From: Paramarasmius palmivorus
Lineage: Eukaryota > Basidiomycota > Agaricomycetes > Agaricales > Marasmiaceae
NCBI GenBank assembly: GCA_037176845.1
Contig: JAYKXP010000009.1
Coordinates: 124,001-188,000 of the forward strand
DNA: 64,000 nt
Reading direction: 5' to 3'
The position numbers and the translations under genes were made by a program. This document shows, one piece after another, positions 10,186-21,653 of this stretch (positions within the stretch are counted from its first letter, which is position 1; each line of letters begins with the position of its first letter). The notes under the pieces were generated by a model. It was given only the letters and a program-made list of their open reading frames with translations, was not told the origin of the DNA and searched no databases.

Positions 10186-11427
10186 TCAAAGATGGTTCCC
10201 GAACCAGCGGATCGCAGCTTCAAATGCGCCTTCTTTCCCCCACCTATTCTCGGGTACACTGAGATCCGCGCGAACCTGGTAACTTCGTGAGCACGTCCCT
10301 CTTGTGAATCCCGACAGGTACTTGCCGCAAAGCCATGAGTGCATCCTTTCCAGTACACTTGTTGGAATGGTGCCTTGAACTTCTCACTACTGCCGAGGAC
10401 TTCCTGGGCTAAAGCCTGCTTCGCAGTAGCAGCCACTGGTCGTCAAACTCGCAAGAGTTGATCAGGAGAGGGATTGTCGTCTTGGCGTATTCCTTTGATT
10501 GCTCTGTTAGTGTTGATATTGGTACCACGAAAGTATTATCGACTCACGGTGACATCATCTTCAGTGAGCAGAGATGGGTGCGAGGCAACAGAGACCTTTG
10601 TTGTTCCATAGTACGCGAGGTTGAATACGTAGCGCCCTCCAAAGCAATAGCCAGTCGCACCAAAGGCCGTAATTCCTTGCTTCTTTAGGCCATCGATTGC
10701 CGCCAGGAGAGGAGGCTCGGTTTGCTCTTTCCCGTGTTTGGCAAGCCACGCCGCGAGGTCAAACTGTCACCATTGTGAGTACATAGTGCGATTGTTTCAG
10801 GTTGGAATGCGAATACTCACGTCAGAGCCTGGGTCAAGTGCATCAGGTGGCACATCATCGCCATTCAGATAGTCTGGGGCGTACGTCTGAGCACATGGTT
10901 GGGTTGTTTAGCATATGTGCGTGACGTGAATGACTGAACTTACTTGGTAACCATTGCGAGCGAAATCGTCGGCCTGGAAAATATATGGAATAGCACCTAG
11001 TACGCGAGATGAGTGTTTGATGGTGGCTTACTAGTAGCTGAGAGGAACGTCAGTGAAACGGAGTGTTACTCGAAGAAGGGAGACCTTACGCGATTATTCT
11101 CGAGACTCAGACCAAAAACATCAGTCAAGAAGAGAACAGCCTTGGTCTTGTCGTAGCTGCGAACGCAGTTATGTATGATGTTGCTCGCGCAGTCTTCTGA
11201 TGCTACTCACTCCTTCTCAGGAAGAGCCCGGTAGACTTTAACCCCGTTGATATCGATGATTTCACCTGCGTTTGGGGAGAATGATCAGCGATGAACTCGA
11301 TATACGTCTTGAACAGGACACTCACCTGTAGGAGTTCCTTCGTAGCGAACACCTACGACCATCGTGAGTCAGACGCTTTCAAGAATGATTGACACGCACC
11401 GGAGATGCAAGCAGCACATAAAGACAT
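10186..11427 (-). CDS. Dienelactone hydrolase family protein
   Basis: Alpha/beta hydrolase of the DLH family; the family opens dienelactones and related esters in aromatic catabolism, and fungal members are usually cytosolic with broad substrates. Ten exons (in transcription order): 11427-11400, 11352-11326, 11265-11211, 11156-11090, 11037-11032, 10973-10944, 10886-10821, 10763-10548, 10492-10326, 10275-10186. The N-terminus MSLCAACISG-VRYEGTP is typical. The nucleophile is in GYCFGG (Cys about 133), the acid in SCEFDD and the His in CTHGFA (about 218). Exon 5 is only 6 nt (two leucine codons). Intron 9 is GC-AG (gcaagt). One base seems missing near 10437: the frame after EFDDQ shifts by one, and adding one base gives 251 codons. 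Expected length is about 250 aa. Confidence 0.8.
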
Positions 11428-12940
11428 GATGGATATCGAGACAAAGTTCGTGAATCAGGTGCTTTTATAACTTTTCCATCGTCCAGAACTACTCTTTTTA
11501 GTAATTTAGTCATTTCGAATGACCACTTGGTTCGGATGCGCTGGTACATGCAGCATAACCGCTTCATTGAATCGCCACGATGACGCTATTTGCTCTCACA
11601 GAGCGGGCGGCTCCCTACAAACGGAATGATGTGGGGATTTGAGATTGACTCGAAGAAACGCACGCACATTTTATATCGGTATCACCGTAGGAGGAACATT
11701 CAATCAACAACTCTGTACTTCATCAATGAAAATTACATCTTCTCCGTTCCCATTCCTCTTGAATGGCGTTGACACTAACACTTTTTGTTTCTTTTCATTG
11801 GGAAACATGGCTTCTTTGTCGTATTCTTGACCTCTTCTTCATGGTAAATGCGACGGAGCAAGGAAGTAGTGATAAACGTAGTGGATTGATAGTGGAAGAA
11901 CGCTGACTGGAAGCGCTGGTGAAACTCGGACAGTGAGTTCCCACGGCTCATCTTGTTCTCTTCCTCAACGTCAACCTTCATAAACAATATCGTTCGGGCT
12001 TATTGAGCAGGAGTGCACAGTACAGTATATCTGTTTGTCTACGGAAGGGATGCAGATGGATGTGGGTTCAGGTAAGTACCCTTGAAACCCGTTGCAGTCT
12101 ATTCGCTATCTCTCTGGGCAAATTCGCACATTTTACGGTTGGATAGGGAGTGGCACAGCAGGACGCGAAGGGGCTCGAATTCTCAAACATATTCTTGATG
12201 TAGAATGTATCCTTGCTTCAAAGTGAGCTTGCAAGCGGAAACTATATATTTTGCTTTGCTCTCGAAGCCTATGGATCTCTTCGTAGCCTATACTGACGTT
12301 CACCATTTTGACGATAATCAAGCGCAGTGCTAAGGGCAGCTGGCCTTACAGCTTATCACCTGCAGAATCGTCGATGATATATATACTTATCAATCGGGCT
12401 ACAATTACGAAGGAATACCATACCAAGATTAAAGTACTTATGAGTTGCACATTGATCTTTACCTCTCATGTGCATACTACCTTGCAAGCCATCCTTAACC
12501 ATGCGATATTTATCCGTAGAAGTTCGAGAATTCGTAGGATCAGAGTCTCTTTCGGATTGCCATCAACCCTTTTGACGAGTTCTCGTTAAGTTCTCGTTAC
12601 CGCCATGCTTTTTCTCTGCATCAAATGTTGACCTACATCAACCATCTCTCTTCACATCATCCACATGAATACAAGACCTTGACAAGACCACGCGACTCAA
12701 CACACCAGTGTCTGGATATGTCGCCTGCCCAGCACATCTCAGCACAATAATCAAGGAGTTTGAAGGGTATTAGGGGAGAACGAAGGGTGGAAGCTAGACT
12801 TGCAGGTCCGTCGATCATCTGACGTTTGGTGATAGAAATCTTGAAACAGGGAAACAGAACTGAAACGGAGTATCGAACGAGTAGTGGGACCAGGTGCCAG
12901 GGAAGCGTGATATCAAGAAAATGCGGCAAAAAGGAAGTTT
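11428..12940. other. Divergent intergenic region (DLH / hexosaminidase 1)
   Basis: Holds the promoters of the minus-strand DLH and the plus-strand hexosaminidase. Minus-strand frames at 11775-11987 and 12133-12321 have no recognisable features. Tracts of A/T lie at about 11660-11800. Confidence 0.45.
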
Positions 12941-12948
12941 GGAAACCT

Positions 12949-12954
12949 TATAAA
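12949..12954 (+). promoter_or_regulatory. TATA box of hexosaminidase 1
   Basis: TATAAA 38 nt upstream of the ATG at 12987; the paralogue has TATAAA at 18850-18855, 41 nt upstream of its ATG. Confidence 0.55.
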
Positions 12955-12986
12955 CCGGGGTCAAAACACTCTAATCCGTACCAACC

Positions 12987-14917
12987 ATGACCCGGAATCT
13001 TCTTTTCGTGGCTGCACTCGCCACCAGCGTCTCTGCTCTGTGGCCCCAGCCGAAACAGTTTTCGTCTGGATCTTCTGCTCTCAAAATCTCACCCTCGTTC
13101 GATATCACTCTTTCTGGAATTACAGACGCGCCAAAAGACCTTATTGACGCCGTCACGAGCACCAAAGAAGCACTCAGCAACGACAAACTCGAGCGACTTG
13201 TTGTAGGACGCGGAGCTTCGGATGCAGGCTTAGTTGCGGGTGGTGTGGAGTTGGCAGAACTCGTAGTATCGCTCGAGGATGGAGCGACTGTCAGGAGCAT
13301 ATCTGAAGAAGCAGTCGACACCCTCGAAAGCAGGCAGGAAGGATACACCCTCGTTGTTCCTGAAGACGGATCTTCTGCTACTTTAACAGCCAATTCCACT
13401 TTAGGGCTGTACCGTGGCCTGACTACATTCCAGCAACTATGGTATTTCCACAATGGAACTACCTACTCGGTGGAGGCACCCATTCAAATCGAAGACAGCC
13501 CGGCATATGTTCGTTCTCGTCCATCTTCATACACATGCGCCAAGGAGAACTGACCATTCGCCACAGCCTTATCGAGGTCTTATGCTTGATACTGCCCGCA
13601 ATTAGTGCGCTTGTTTTACTATTTGATTTGAGCCACATTGTGCTCAATTCAATCTCATTACAGTTTCCCGGTGGCGGACATCAAACGTACCTTGGACGCC
13701 ATGAGCTTGGTCAAGATCAACACATTCCATTGGCACGTTGTCGATAGCCAGAGCTTTCCTCTCCAGGTCCCCGGATTCACCGAACTCACTGATGTCGGAG
13801 CATATGCGCCTACCGCTATCTACTCTCCCGAAGACGTTCAGGATATCGTGTCTTACGCCGCAGCAGTATGGCCTTTCATTCTCAGACTCTGGCTCGTACT
13901 CACAATCTCCCTTCAATTAGCGCGGAATCGACGTGATTGCGGAGATTGACACTCCCGGTCACACATCAGTGATCTCCCAGGCACATCCGGAACACATTGC
14001 CTGCGCCGAAAGGACACCTTGGGCAACCTACGCAGCTGAACCTCCCGCAGGCCAGATTCCGTATCGCTTCGGATGAAGCAGTCAACTTTACGGCCTCGCT
14101 CATCGAAGCCGCTTCATCCCTCTTCCAGTCCAAATTCTTCTCTACCGGAGGTGATGAAGTTAACCAGCCATGCTATCGTGACGATGAGGAAACACAGCAG
14201 GCTTTGAATGCTACTGGAAGGACGATTGAGCAAGCCCTCGACCAGTTCGTCAAGCTACACACGAAGTCCTTCATAAGCAAGGAAAGGCTGCTGTTGTCTG
14301 GGAAGAGATGGTTTTGGAGCACAACATTACCCTCAAGGAAGATACCGCAGTTCTGTACGTGTTTTCTAGTCTCGAGACTCTGGCAACATGCTCATCTTGG
14401 CAACTAGCGTCTGGATTTCCTCCGAACACGTCAAATCAGTAGCTGAGAAGGGATTCAAACTTATCCACGCTGCTTCGGATTACTTCTACCTCGACTGTGG
14501 TCACGGTGGATGGGTCGGAGACTTCCCAAGTGGAAACAGCTGGTGTGATCCATTCAAGACATGGCAGAGGGTAAGCTCAGTGCATTTCTTCCCTCATTCA
14601 GCTGCTTATTGTGACTCTAGTCATACTCTTTCGACCCAACTGCTAACCTGACCGAAGCCGAAAGCCAGCTCGTTCTCGGTGGACAGCACCTACTCTGGAC
14701 AGAGCAATCTGGCCCTGAGAATCTCGATACGATTGTTTGGCCTCGTGCAGCATCGTCTGCAGAATTGTTCTGGACAGGACCTGGAGGAAACATCAGTGCA
14801 GCTCTTCCTAGGTTGCATGACGTTGGGTATAGGCTTAGGCAAAGAGGTGTGAATGCGATCTCGTTGCAGCCGTTGTGGTGTGCATTGAGACCAGGTGTCT
14901 GCGATTTGACTGCTTGA
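12987..14917 (+). CDS. GH20 beta-N-acetylhexosaminidase, copy 1 (secreted)
   Basis: Removes terminal GlcNAc/GalNAc from chitooligosaccharides and glycans outside the cell. Exons 12987-13508, 13567-13604, 13664-13865, 13921-14354, 14408-14570, 14621-14917; corrected length 551 aa. Signal peptide residues 1 to about 18 (MTRNLLFVAALATSVSA), then the GH20b-like N-terminal domain. The TIM barrel carries PYRGLMLDTARNYF, HWHVVDSQSFP, DVIAEIDTPGH and the catalytic D-E pair in STGGDE (about 332-333). Two single-base differences from copy 2 lie in exon 4: an extra C at 14059-14060 and a missing C at 14249-14251. They cancel, and exon 4 is 434 nt in both copies. Between them the frame is shifted, so the uncorrected reading stops at once. 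Intron sequences are also similar to copy 2, so the duplication is fairly recent. Confidence 0.85.
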
Positions 14918-16420
14918 TGGGTTCGATGGACAAATTATGGACTTGGGGCACTGTCTCGTTAGTAGTGGACATCTTGATATTTTACTGAACTAAGACTTAG
15001 CCTTTGACGGGGCATCCCCGATGCAAAGAAAAACGAATAACTACGCTGGCCGACGGCGGACGCCGAAAATGCTTGGGGCCGGAGTAGATTTTTAGGCGCT
15101 AGTTTCTTGCACTCATCTTTGACTCATCTCGTTCACTATCATAGTACCAGCTGGCACGGTCACCAAATCCGCACCGAAATTCTATAGCTACCGGATGTCG
15201 ATTTCGAAAAGAAACACTCTGAGTGGACAGTGTCGATAGTGGAACTAGTATTATACGCGTCATCTTTTCCGCGCAACTTCTGCGAGCAAGTCTGCAAGCT
15301 CAAAAAGAGGCCACCTGGGGCAGTGCAGATATCGACCCGGTCAGAACGGGAAACCACAAGCCAGAAACGAATCCGGGTCATGAGGCTCCGAGGCAGAGGG
15401 AGACATGGATGTCTTGAATATCCATATTCATTGAAGAGTACTTTGGGTACGTGACTTTACAGTCGTGCTACACCCATTTCTTACCGATAGTTTGTGCCAT
15501 TAGGTAAAAAATGACAGGCTTCCATACCTAAAGAAATGCAGAAGCCGCTCAACATACACCTACCTGCACTTGCACACGTTGGGCCTATACAAGCAATCAG
15601 ATTGGTTCAAGTTCTCGACCCGAACAGACAGCAAAATCACTACGTTATCTAGCTCACGCTCGACTCAGATATAGGTACCGAACCGATACAGTAATATGGC
15701 TATGTGGCAATCGACTCCCGCAGTATCTCAAGAACGGCGCCATGCAAGCCTACCTGTTGAAGAGCTATATTTAAAGATGACATTACCATCTCTAGCAACA
15801 AGCTGTGAGGTGAGTGCTACGCAACAATGACAAAGGGAACAAGAGGTTTATGATTGGTCCATTATCTCTCCAAGTCGCTACTCGTGTTGGCGCAGCACAC
15901 ATAATTGGTACTGAAGTACTGAAGGACCGATCGAACTGTCAAAGAATTCGTACCGTTGACATCATCCTCCTGCACAAAATCCCAGAAGCTCTCAATCGTA
16001 TTCCCATGTATGTACAGGGCTGTCCTATCTTTAGGCGATAGTAGTATCGTCCGCTAACGTCTAACAGCTGAAGGTTAAGAGAAGAAGACTCGAAACAATG
16101 CTGTTAGGCGTTCGGGAGATCCAAGCTTACGACGCTACATATGGTCAATGAATACAGCCTTGGTACCTGCCTTACCGCGACCTAGCGGGATAACAAGCCG
16201 GACGCCGTACTGAGTCAATATAGAGGTCCCATGCAACATGCGCTCTTCCTCATTGACGACTAGTGGCACGGCCATCCTCTGCCGTCTGGAAATAGCGACG
16301 TATCAGTGATGGCGCAGCACGAGTATTTGACAAAGCTGTTGATCCACCCTTGAATCCGATGTCATTGTTCAAGGAAAGCCAGCGCCCGCACTCTGTCTCC
16401 ATGCACCGTACCCGTTGGAA
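14918..16420. other. Intergenic between hexosaminidase 1 and the peroxygenase
   Basis: No coding region supported. A GC-rich stretch (cgacggcggacgccg) sits at about 15051-15065. A 75-codon frame at 15814-16041 has no features. Confidence 0.45.
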
Positions 16421-16423
16421 AGC

Positions 16424-16430
16424 TATAAAA
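16424..16430 (+). promoter_or_regulatory. TATA box of the peroxygenase gene
   Basis: TATAAAA 57 nt upstream of the ATG at 16481. Confidence 0.6.
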
Positions 16431-16480
16431 TCTGCTCTTCTCGAGGCAGAACTGCATCTTAATCATCTCCCGGATAAATC

Positions 16481-17457
16481 ATGAGGCTTTCTTCACCCTT
16501 TTTCCTGCTTGCCGCTGCGGTCGCCGTCAATGCTGCTACCGATGATGACCACTCTTGGAGGGCTCCTGGACCTGAATGACCTTCGAAGCCCTTGCCCTGG
16601 GCTCAACACGTAGGTGTATCCTTCTGGTCGTCGTTCTTGTAATCTTAAACGTTCGTAGCCTCGCGAACCATGGGTACCTTCCCCGAGACGGAAAGAACAT
16701 TACGATTCCGATGATCTTGCAGGCCGGATTTGGTACGTCTCAATTGACCAGTTGGAGCCTTTATCTTATACATTCCTTCCAGATGGGTATCACATCGAAT
16801 CCGATGCCCTCATTCTTGCCGCCAAAGTGGGCCTATTGACCTCTGATGAAGTTCTTACGATGACGCTCGACGATCTTAAAGTGTAGGTGCATTTGTGACT
16901 CTCGAGATGACACGTATTAGATATTAACCTCTGCGCTAGTCATGGTGTGATTGAGCACGATGCGTCTCTATCTCGTCAAGATTTTGCGCTCGGCGATAAC
17001 CTTCATTTCAATGAAACCATCTTCACTACGCTGGCCAACTCCAACCCCGGATCGGATGTCTACAATACTACCTCTGCAGGCCAAGTTCAGCACGCTCGTC
17101 TCGCAGACTCTGTAGCGAACAACCCAAACGTTACTAACACCGAGACCACATTCGTCATTCGCAGCTTCGAGAGTTCGTTGTACCTCAGTGTTATGGGTGA
17201 TCCCGCGGTCGGTGTTGCTCCGAAGAAGTGAGTGGATCTTGTGTGTGGGTTCATCTTGGAGGTGGCTTACAAGGATTTTCAGTTTTGTTCAGATATTCTT
17301 CCGCGAGCAGCGACTTCCGATCGAAGAAGGCTGGAAGCGATCTCCGGATGTGATCACTTTCGATGCGCTTATCAATACCGCCACTGCTATCCTCGGACAA
17401 TCTGATTGGAGTCAGACCGGTACTTGCGACTTTGGGATCCTGAGGCTTCAAATTTGA
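16481..17457 (+). CDS. Short-type unspecific peroxygenase (heme-thiolate peroxidase)
   Basis: Secreted heme-thiolate enzyme that uses H2O2 to oxyfunctionalise or halogenate organic substrates. Exons 16481-16609, 16659-16732, 16783-16882, 16940-17227, 17283-17457; 254 aa after correction, the size of the short peroxygenases. Signal peptide about 1-19 (MRLSSPFFLLAAAVAVNAA). The PCP motif in RSPCPGLNT (Cys about 38) is the proximal heme ligand. ANHGYLPRDGK follows, and E-H-D (about 106-108) is the triad of the short family. The C-terminal block is FFREQRLPIEEGW. One extra G near 16575 (between PGP and the conserved D-L-R-S) breaks the frame; removing it gives exactly 255 codons. The gene sits between the two hexosaminidase copies on the same strand. 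Confidence 0.85.
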
Positions 17458-17620
17458 GTTTGCACTCTTTCTTAACTTTGCGATAGCTCCACGTTACGAA
17501 CTATATTGATGTAGATTGAATGTTATGTCGTCGATTTCTTTTCGCTATAATACACACTTTCAGCGAGACATGTAGATGAACGAACAACGATATCGCCAAG
17601 GGAGAAATACGAGTCCGTGA

Positions 17621-18420
17621 TTACAACCAAGGCCATAGGACACCATCAGCCTTGCGTGTATGTAGTTGAATTGCGTGCTGTGGGCTCGCACCTTTGTAAC
17701 ATCCGTCTTGGCTTTTGCTATCAAAGCAATTTCCAGCGGTGAGGTCGAACGAGGCAAAGTTTGCGTCGAGTCCAGTTTTGTACAACTTGAGGAATTCCTT
17801 CTGTTTCTCATGTGCCTCCGCCTTTTCGGTGCGATGGGTGGGGCGCCCTTGTGCAAAGATCCCCTCCATCTGCTTCTTCTTTGAGGGCTTTGACTCTGTA
17901 TGTGATCATATACTTGGGATCGCCGTCGTTGGTGTGAAAGGCCGTCTTCAAAACCAGAATGGAAGTCGGGCTCGACACCGCGCAGTAGATAATTGGGTGA
18001 GTCGGGTCCCAGTGTTCCGCTAGACCCCAGAAATTGGTGAACGTTTCTGAATCCAGTCTCAGGCCATGGATACGCAGGATCATGGATGCATTGAGGCATT
18101 GATTCTCGAAGAGAGGAGGCTTGAATTCATCGGTACAGCCTATGGGAGGAGTGAAACGGAAGGTGACAGGTTCGTTTGTTGTAGGAAACTACGAAGACCA
18201 GCGGTCGTTTGTCATCGTTTGTGAAAAAGAAGTTTAGCGCTGGTGGAGGCTGGACACTTCCTTTTTCTCAGACCACTACTAGCTCTGCGCCGTACATCGT
18301 CACTACTCCCCAGCCTCTTCTTCGACCTCTATGTTCGTAGCTAAAACAAAGATGCCACCATCAAGAGAAGTGTTGGGCCGCTCGCTTTCTTTCGTCTTCC
18401 GGTTTCAGGCTCATACTCGT
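17621..18420 (-). CDS. Unidentified minus-strand gene (exons not fully resolved)
   Basis: Protein-like readings occur on the minus strand: a segment with FFFTNDDKRPLVFVVSYN (about 18250-18190), then a 91-codon stretch with HWDPTHPIIYCAV and YMITYRVKA (18083-17808), then a lysine/glutamate-rich stretch (HEKQKEFLKLYKTG, 17869-17621) in another frame that overlaps the previous one. Codon texture suggests a real gene with introns or one or two indels, but I do not recognise the family. An N-terminal exon near 18420 (MTSMSLKPEDERKRAAQ) is possible. It converges on the peroxygenase. Treat boundaries as approximate. Confidence 0.3.
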
Positions 18421-18849
18421 CATGGTCCTACCTTCAGTTGAGCTCCCGGTTTTCGTCGAAAGGCAGAGAAAAGCAATAACGAGATTTGGAGTAGTCGAAC
18501 GGTAGAAGCATTTATTGAAAGGTGTGTATCTTGAACATTGGGAATGGGGCATCAATCATTCAAACCTCGATGACAGTGAATCTGATGTTCATCGCCGTGG
18601 GAGACATCTTTGAGAACAAAGGCCATAACTCAATACGCTAAATTCCGATTATGGCTTTCCCGGCACTATCGGTTCAGAGGCAGGATGGATGTGGAGATTA
18701 GAGGGTGTAAAAGGTGCCAATCAACGGTTCAGGCCATCACCAGTCTCGATATCGATCACAAAACAGAGGTGTAGCACATGAAGCAGCATTATTGGGAACA
18801 CTCGGACCAGGTGGCGGAGAAGTCATGAAATTGATGGGGTAGAAGCTTC

Positions 18850-18855
18850 TATAAA
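18850..18855 (+). promoter_or_regulatory. TATA box of hexosaminidase 2
   Basis: TATAAA 41 nt upstream of the ATG at 18891, matching the position in copy 1. Confidence 0.55.
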
Positions 18856-18890
18856 ATGGAGACGCGAGCTCGTCTCTATTCATAACAATC

Positions 18891-20825
18891 ATGACCCGAA
18901 ACCTTGTCTTCGTGGCCACCCTCGCCGCCAGTGTTTCTGCACTGTGGCCCCAGCCAAAACAGTTCTCCGCCGGGTCTTCCGCCCTCAAGATCTCACCCTC
19001 GTTCGATATTACACTTTCTGGCATAACTGACGCACCAAAAGATCTCGTCGATGCTATTGCGAGCACCAAGGAAGCACTCAACAATGACAAACTTGAACGG
19101 CTTGTCGTAGGACGTGGGGCAGCAGATGAAGGTTTGGTTGCAGGAGGTACAGAATTGGCCGAACTTGTGGTGTCGCTCGAGGATGGAGCGGCTGTCAGGA
19201 GCATATCCGAAGAAGCAGTCGACGCCATCGAGAGCAGGCAAGAAGGATATACCCTCGCTGTTCCTGAAGATGGCTCTTCTGCAACACTCACAGCCAACTC
19301 GACGCTGGGATTGTACCGAGGCTTAACCACATTCCAACAGCTGTGGTATTTCGTCAACGGCACTACCTATACCGTGGAAGCACCCATTCAGATTGAAGAC
19401 AGTCCAGCATATGTCAGTTATCATTCATCCTCATGTGGTCAGTATAACTGACTATTCGCCACAGCCTTATCGGGGTCTTATGCTCGATACCGCCCGCAAT
19501 TAGTGCGCTTGTTTTACTATTTTTGGCTCTGCCCATACTGTACTCAATTCAATCATACTCCAGCTTCCCGGTTGCGGATATCAAACGTACCTTGGACGCC
19601 ATGAGCTTGGTCAAAATCAACACATTCCACTGGCACGTTGTCGATAGTCAGAGTTTCCCTCTCCAAGTTCCTGGATTCACCGAGCTCGCTGAAACCGGAG
19701 CATACGCATCTAACTTTGTGTACTCCCCTGAAGACGTCCAAGATATCGTGTCATACGCCGCAGCAGTAAGATCCCTTCCCAGAGTAGTCGGCACGATTGC
19801 TAATGGCATGAGTTCCATCTAGCGCGGGATTGACGTGATTGCAGAGATTGACACTCCTGGTCACACATCGGTCATCTCTAAAGCTCATCCGGAATACATT
19901 GCATGCGCCGAGAAGACACCTTGGGCAAGTTTCGCTAATGAACCACCAGCTGGTCAGATTCGTATTGCTTCGGATGAAGCAGTCAACTTTACGGCCTCGC
20001 TCATCGAAGCTGCTTCGTCGATGTTCCAGTCCAAATTCTTCTCTACCGGAGGCGATGAAGTAAATGAGCGGTGTTATGCTGAAGACGAAGAGACACAGCA
20101 GGCGTTGAATGCTACTGGAAAGACGTTGGAACAGACTTTGAACGAGTTTGTTCAAGCTACCCACGAGGTCCTCCACAATCAAGACAAGACTGCAGTAGTC
20201 TGGGAAGAGATGGCCTTGGATCATAACATTACTCTCAAAGAAGATACCGTCATCCTGTACGTGGTTCTCTCTCATCTCGGGCTGTTTTGACCGATCCATT
20301 ATATGCTTTCAGCGTTTGGATTTCTTCGGATCACGTCAAGGCTGTCGCTGAAAGGGATTCAAGTTAGTTCACGCTGCTTCAGACTACTTCTACCTCGATT
20401 GTGGTCAAGGTGGATGGGTTGGGGATTTCCCTAGTGGAAACAGCTGGTGCGATCCTTTCAAGACTTGGCAAAAGGTATGCCCAACCTCTTTTATCGGCTG
20501 CTTTTTCACCCTGACATCGGCTTTACAGTCATACTCGTTCGACCCAACTGCCAATCTTACCGACACCGAGGCACAGCTTGTTCTGGGCGGACTGCAGCTT
20601 CTCTGGACAGAGCAATCTGGACCCCAAAACCTTGATTCAACAGTATGGCCTCGCGCGGCGTCGTCTGCGGAACTGTTTTGGACAGGGCCGGGAGGAAATC
20701 TGAGTGAAGCTCTTCCGAGGTTACATGACGTTGCTTATAGGCTGAGGCAAAGAGGTGTAAACGCAATCTCTTTGCAGCCAATGTGGTGTGCTTTGAGACC
20801 AGGTGCCTGTGATTTGACTGCCTGA
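18891..20825 (+). CDS. GH20 beta-N-acetylhexosaminidase, copy 2 (secreted)
   Basis: Exons 18891-19412, 19465-19502, 19564-19765, 19823-20256, 20313-20474, 20529-20825. Exon lengths match copy 1 except exon 5, which is one base shorter (162 versus 163). One G appears missing from a GGGG run at 20354-20356, where copy 1 reads EKGFKL. The corrected product is 551 aa. Signal peptide, HWHVVDSQSFP, EIDTPGH and the catalytic D-E in STGGDE are all kept. Protein similarity to copy 1 is very high throughout, including the 38-nt second exon. Role as for copy 1: extracellular release of terminal N-acetylhexosamine, for example from chitobiose. Confidence 0.85.
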
Positions 20826-21600
20826 TGAATTTGGACTCGTGTATCTGAATACAAGTATGTAGTGTATCTTTCTGATGTACACCTTACCTCTGCAAACCTT
20901 TAGTATAATTTTTCAGTTTGGCATCGTACCCATCTGAAGTTTGTTTTGAAAGCAACTTCAGGAATCAGATTCAGGACGCTTGACAGGAATGTCACGTGAT
21001 GCTAGCATGCAACCACCCGTACGAATTTTCTTGGGCATCCTTTCTTTTTGCTTTTCCCCATTCACCCAGATTGCTGTACCCACCGACATCCCGATCTCGT
21101 CTAAAGTTAGACGACGAGATACCATCTCTTTGGCATTCCGACGCATTATACGCGTAAAGAAGCTGTCAAGCTTCCCTTGGGCGTTGATGTTCCTGAACCA
21201 AAACAGCTTGGCTTTGTGGAACCGGATTGGACTGAGACTGTAGATGACTGCGTAAGAGAAGTGGGATTTCAAATCCAGGTTGAACTCCTTTTTCTCTGTC
21301 AGCGTCTGTCGCTCATGTTTCTACATCTCTAGATGCCTTCCTGAGCGCCGCCGCTGCAATTGATTTAAGTTTTTGGAAGAAGCCCGTCACCAAATCAGAA
21401 TTCAACACCTTAAATTGAGAGCCAAATACCCCACGAACGATCCACATGATTTATGCCGAAGCGCTATACATTGACAAGCATCAGTACGGCCGGCGGTATG
21501 TCACTCAAAGGACCGTTGAATGGCAGTCCAGAGTGGTGCATCTCCGCAGTTTGCGTATAGCAATTGCACGATCAGTATTCTCGGGAGTGCTGGATCTCGA
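20826..21600. other. Intergenic between hexosaminidase 2 and serine hydrolase 1
   Basis: No supported gene. Overlapping frames on both strands at 20958-21272 are mutually antisense and featureless. A TATAAAA lies at 21612-21618 just before the next gene. Confidence 0.45.
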
Positions 21601-21653
21601 ATGATCAACGCTATAAAAAGGGCAGATGGGTAGCTCAGAGTGAGTCACCTTCG

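Noticed and set aside
12971..13453. 160-codon open frame antisense to hexosaminidase 1, and the 208-codon frame 18737-19363 antisense to copy 2
   Set aside because: They mirror exon 1 of the two GH20 genes; the sense strand has a signal peptide, splice sites and conserved domains. The antisense frames exist in both copies only because the sense sequence is conserved.
12987..20825. Calling both hexosaminidases pseudogenes because of frame breaks
   Set aside because: Each break is a single base, two in copy 1 cancel out, all catalytic motifs and splice sites are intact, and similar breaks occur in housekeeping genes of the window. Sequence error is the simpler explanation.
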